Origin: Saccharobesus litoralis
GTDB taxonomy: Bacteria; Pseudomonadota; Gammaproteobacteria; Enterobacterales; Alteromonadaceae
Length of the DNA stretch: 64,000 bases
Reading direction: 5' to 3'
NCBI RefSeq assembly: GCF_003063625.1
Contig: NZ_CP026604.1
Location: 4,380,065 to 4,444,064 of the forward strand
Of the stretch, positions 62,687 to 64,000 are shown piece after piece. The notes beneath the pieces were generated by a model. It worked only from the letters and a program-made list of their open reading frames with translations. It made no database searches and was not told the origin of the DNA. The first letter of the stretch is position 1. Each line of letters begins with the position of its first letter. The translations under genes and the position numbers were made by a program.

Positions 62687-63846
62687 TAGTCATTCAAAGT
62701 GTATAAAAAACCTTGATTGACCAGTCTAGTTAAAAGATCGAGATTTTCTCGCTTGGTTTGGAACTTTTTTAACTGGTCGGATGAGTATAGATTTTGACCC
62801 GTAATCAGTTGTATTAAATCCTGAGAAACCCCATCAATATTGAGCTTTTCACCATTGACATATAAACTATCGGCAACTACCAGTGTTCTTAATCCCCCTA
62901 GTTTTCGCCATTGTTCATCCATATCCAACATACTTTGTATGTCATCAATTTGATAATGCGGTTCAGGTTGATGAATATCCAAATCATGTTTTGCCGTACT
63001 GAGGTACTCACCTAACCATAAATTGAACTTTTCATCATCTTCAATACAGGCTTGCATCAGTTGTTTGATCGCAGCTTTATCCGCTGAACTCACTTGACCT
63101 CGGTTTTTCTCATCAACGGCAATCAAGTTTGGATCAGCATAACGTTGTTTAAAACATTCTTCGGCTAATGCAAAATCGGCAAATGATGAAATAAAGTCTT
63201 GTTGATTGGGCGCGCGAAAACCAACCGAGTAATTAAGCGCATTCTCGATGGCGTAACCTTCATGTGGACACCCAGGTGGAATATATAATACATCACCAGG
63301 TTCGAGTATTTGATCAATACAAGCTTCAAATCCTTCCACTTGCAATAGATCAGGGTGAGGGATTTTGTCTTGCACAGTCTGACGCTCTCCCACTCGCCAG
63401 TGGCGTTTGCCCATTCCCTGAATAATAAACACGTCATACTGATCTAAATGTGGCCCTACTCCACCATTTGGCGTGGAAAAACTCACCATTAAATCATCAA
63501 TTCGCCAATTAGGTATAAAGCGAAACGCATCAACTAAATCAGCGCCTTCTTGCCACCAATGATCAACAGCTTGAACAAGTAAGGTCCAGCCCTGCTCACC
63601 AAATTCGCTGTAATCTTCAAATGGCCCATGTTCAACGTGCCAGCTTTCGCTTTTTTCCGTTATCTGCCGCGCGATAACGCGTGATTCGATTTCTTGCTCT
63701 GCTGCCAACCCTGCTAACTCGTCAGGCTCAATGGGATCTTGAAAATCAGTAAACAAACCTTTCAACAATACGGGTTTCTTTTGCCAATATTCGGTTAAAA
63801 ATGCTTGTCGGTCAAAATGTGAGAGTTGATACATATTTGTACTCAC
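62686..63846 (-). CDS. roxA: Ribosomal oxygenase RoxA (JmjC-type, uL16 arginine hydroxylase)
   Basis: 386 aa Fe(II)/2-oxoglutarate cupin oxygenase. Iron ligands His and Asp in GPHLDQYDVFIIQGMGKRHW and distal His in DVLYIPPGCPHEGYAIENALNYSVGFRAP. C-terminal winged-helix part. Start MYQLSHFDRQAFLTEYWQKKPVLL may be the MSTNMYQ form. Hydroxylates an Arg of ribosomal protein uL16. GNAT gene follows with a one-base overlap. Confidence 0.92.
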   Translation of the reverse strand: MSTNMYQLSHFDRQAFLTEYWQKKPVLLKGLFTDFQDPIEPDELAGLAAEQEIESRVIARQITEKSESWHVEHGPFEDYSEFGEQGWTLLVQAVDHWWQEGADLVDAFRFIPNWRIDDLMVSFSTPNGGVGPHLDQYDVFIIQGMGKRHWRVGERQTVQDKIPHPDLLQVEGFEACIDQILEPGDVLYIPPGCPHEGYAIENALNYSVGFRAPNQQDFISSFADFALAEECFKQRYADPNLIAVDEKNRGQVSSADKAAIKQLMQACIEDDEKFNLWLGEYLSTAKHDLDIHQPEPHYQIDDIQSMLDMDEQWRKLGGLRTLVVADSLYVNGEKLNIDGVSQDLIQLITGQNLYSSDQLKKFQTKRENLDLLTRLVNQGFLYTLND

Positions 63847-63852
63847 CTACCC

Positions 63853-64000
63853 TTAACTACGATATAAAACTTTAATAATGTGATAGCCAAATTTGGTTTT
63901 AATAGGGCCTACGGGTTTGAGTAACTCAGCTTCAAAAACCGCTTTTTCAAACGGCTTAACCATTACGCCCCGACTAAACTCGCCAAGGTGACCACCTTTT
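63853..64000 (-). CDS. Parvulin-type peptidyl-prolyl isomerase (C-terminal end only)
   Basis: 49 codons of the C-terminus: [48 protein letters not shown]. This is the rotamase (PpiC) pattern with GG-LG-F-RG-M-FE-A and FGYHII. The stop is at 63853-63855; the start lies beyond the window. The short end suggests a small, single-domain PpiC. Confidence 0.9.
   Translation of the reverse strand, partial: KGGHLGEFSRGVMVKPFEKAVFEAELLKPVGPIKTKFGYHIIKVLYRS

Noticed and set aside
1-64000. tRNA and rRNA genes
   Set aside because: I looked for tRNA-like cloverleaf ends and rRNA signatures near the island borders and found none; the attachment site is protein-coding.

Overview
The window looks like chromosomal DNA of a marine gammaproteobacterium, most likely Alteromonadales. 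I infer this from the AT-rich base composition, the rsxG-rsxE-nth order, a TtpC-type TonB2 cluster, OMPLA, RoxA, CvfB and a GH1 beta-glucosidase. No species assignment is possible without a database search.

Layout. (1) 1-1715: end of the rsx/rnf operon and the 5' two thirds of nth (endonuclease III). (2) 1716-35737: a genomic island of about 34 kb inserted inside nth. The 11-base core TTTGGCTGGCC is repeated at 1705-1715 and 35738-35748, and the missing 3' third of the host nth follows the right-hand copy. The first island gene is a complete, divergent endonuclease III whose ATG overlaps the stop of the broken host gene (ATGA). Behind it lies copper resistance: DUF411 protein, CusC-CusB-CusA, CopC, CopD, a formyltransferase-like protein, a MerR regulator and the CopA ATPase. 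The middle (16.7-24.6 kb) holds two lipoproteins, an XRE regulator, many small unknown genes, and a MobC-type replication-relaxation protein flanked on both sides by unusually hairpin-rich non-coding DNA. A large serine recombinase follows (24.7-26.4 kb). The right third is one seven-gene divalent-metal efflux operon (two CDF transporters, a transglutaminase-like protein, a His-rich small protein, CzcC-CzcB-CzcA), read leftwards from a MerR-type promoter and divergent from a CadR/PbrR-like regulator.

(3) 35738-40452: an accretion zone with three separate nth 3' remnants, a TOTE-type primase-helicase protein, a ParDE-like toxin-antitoxin pair, a solute-binding protein and an IS3 OrfA remnant. 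A 28-base direct repeat (35981-36008 and 40425-40452) brackets most of it. I read this as traces of repeated integration into nth. (4) 40.6-64 kb: ordinary chromosome. It carries an esterase, GloA, a tautomerase-like protein, a TonB2-type transport operon (DUF3450, TtpC-like, ExbB, ExbD, TonB, TPR) next to a TonB-dependent receptor and partner lipoprotein, a thioesterase, OMPLA, an acyl-CoA ligase, a DnaJ-related protein, a GH1 enzyme, CvfB, a GNAT protein, RoxA and the end of a parvulin. Dispersed palindromic repeats and a 90-base tandem repeat (61.7-62.1 kb) lie between genes.

The most notable points are the nth attachment system, in which the island destroys the host gene and supplies a substitute placed for translation from the host message, and the roughly 1 kb structured non-coding region upstream of the MobC-like gene.
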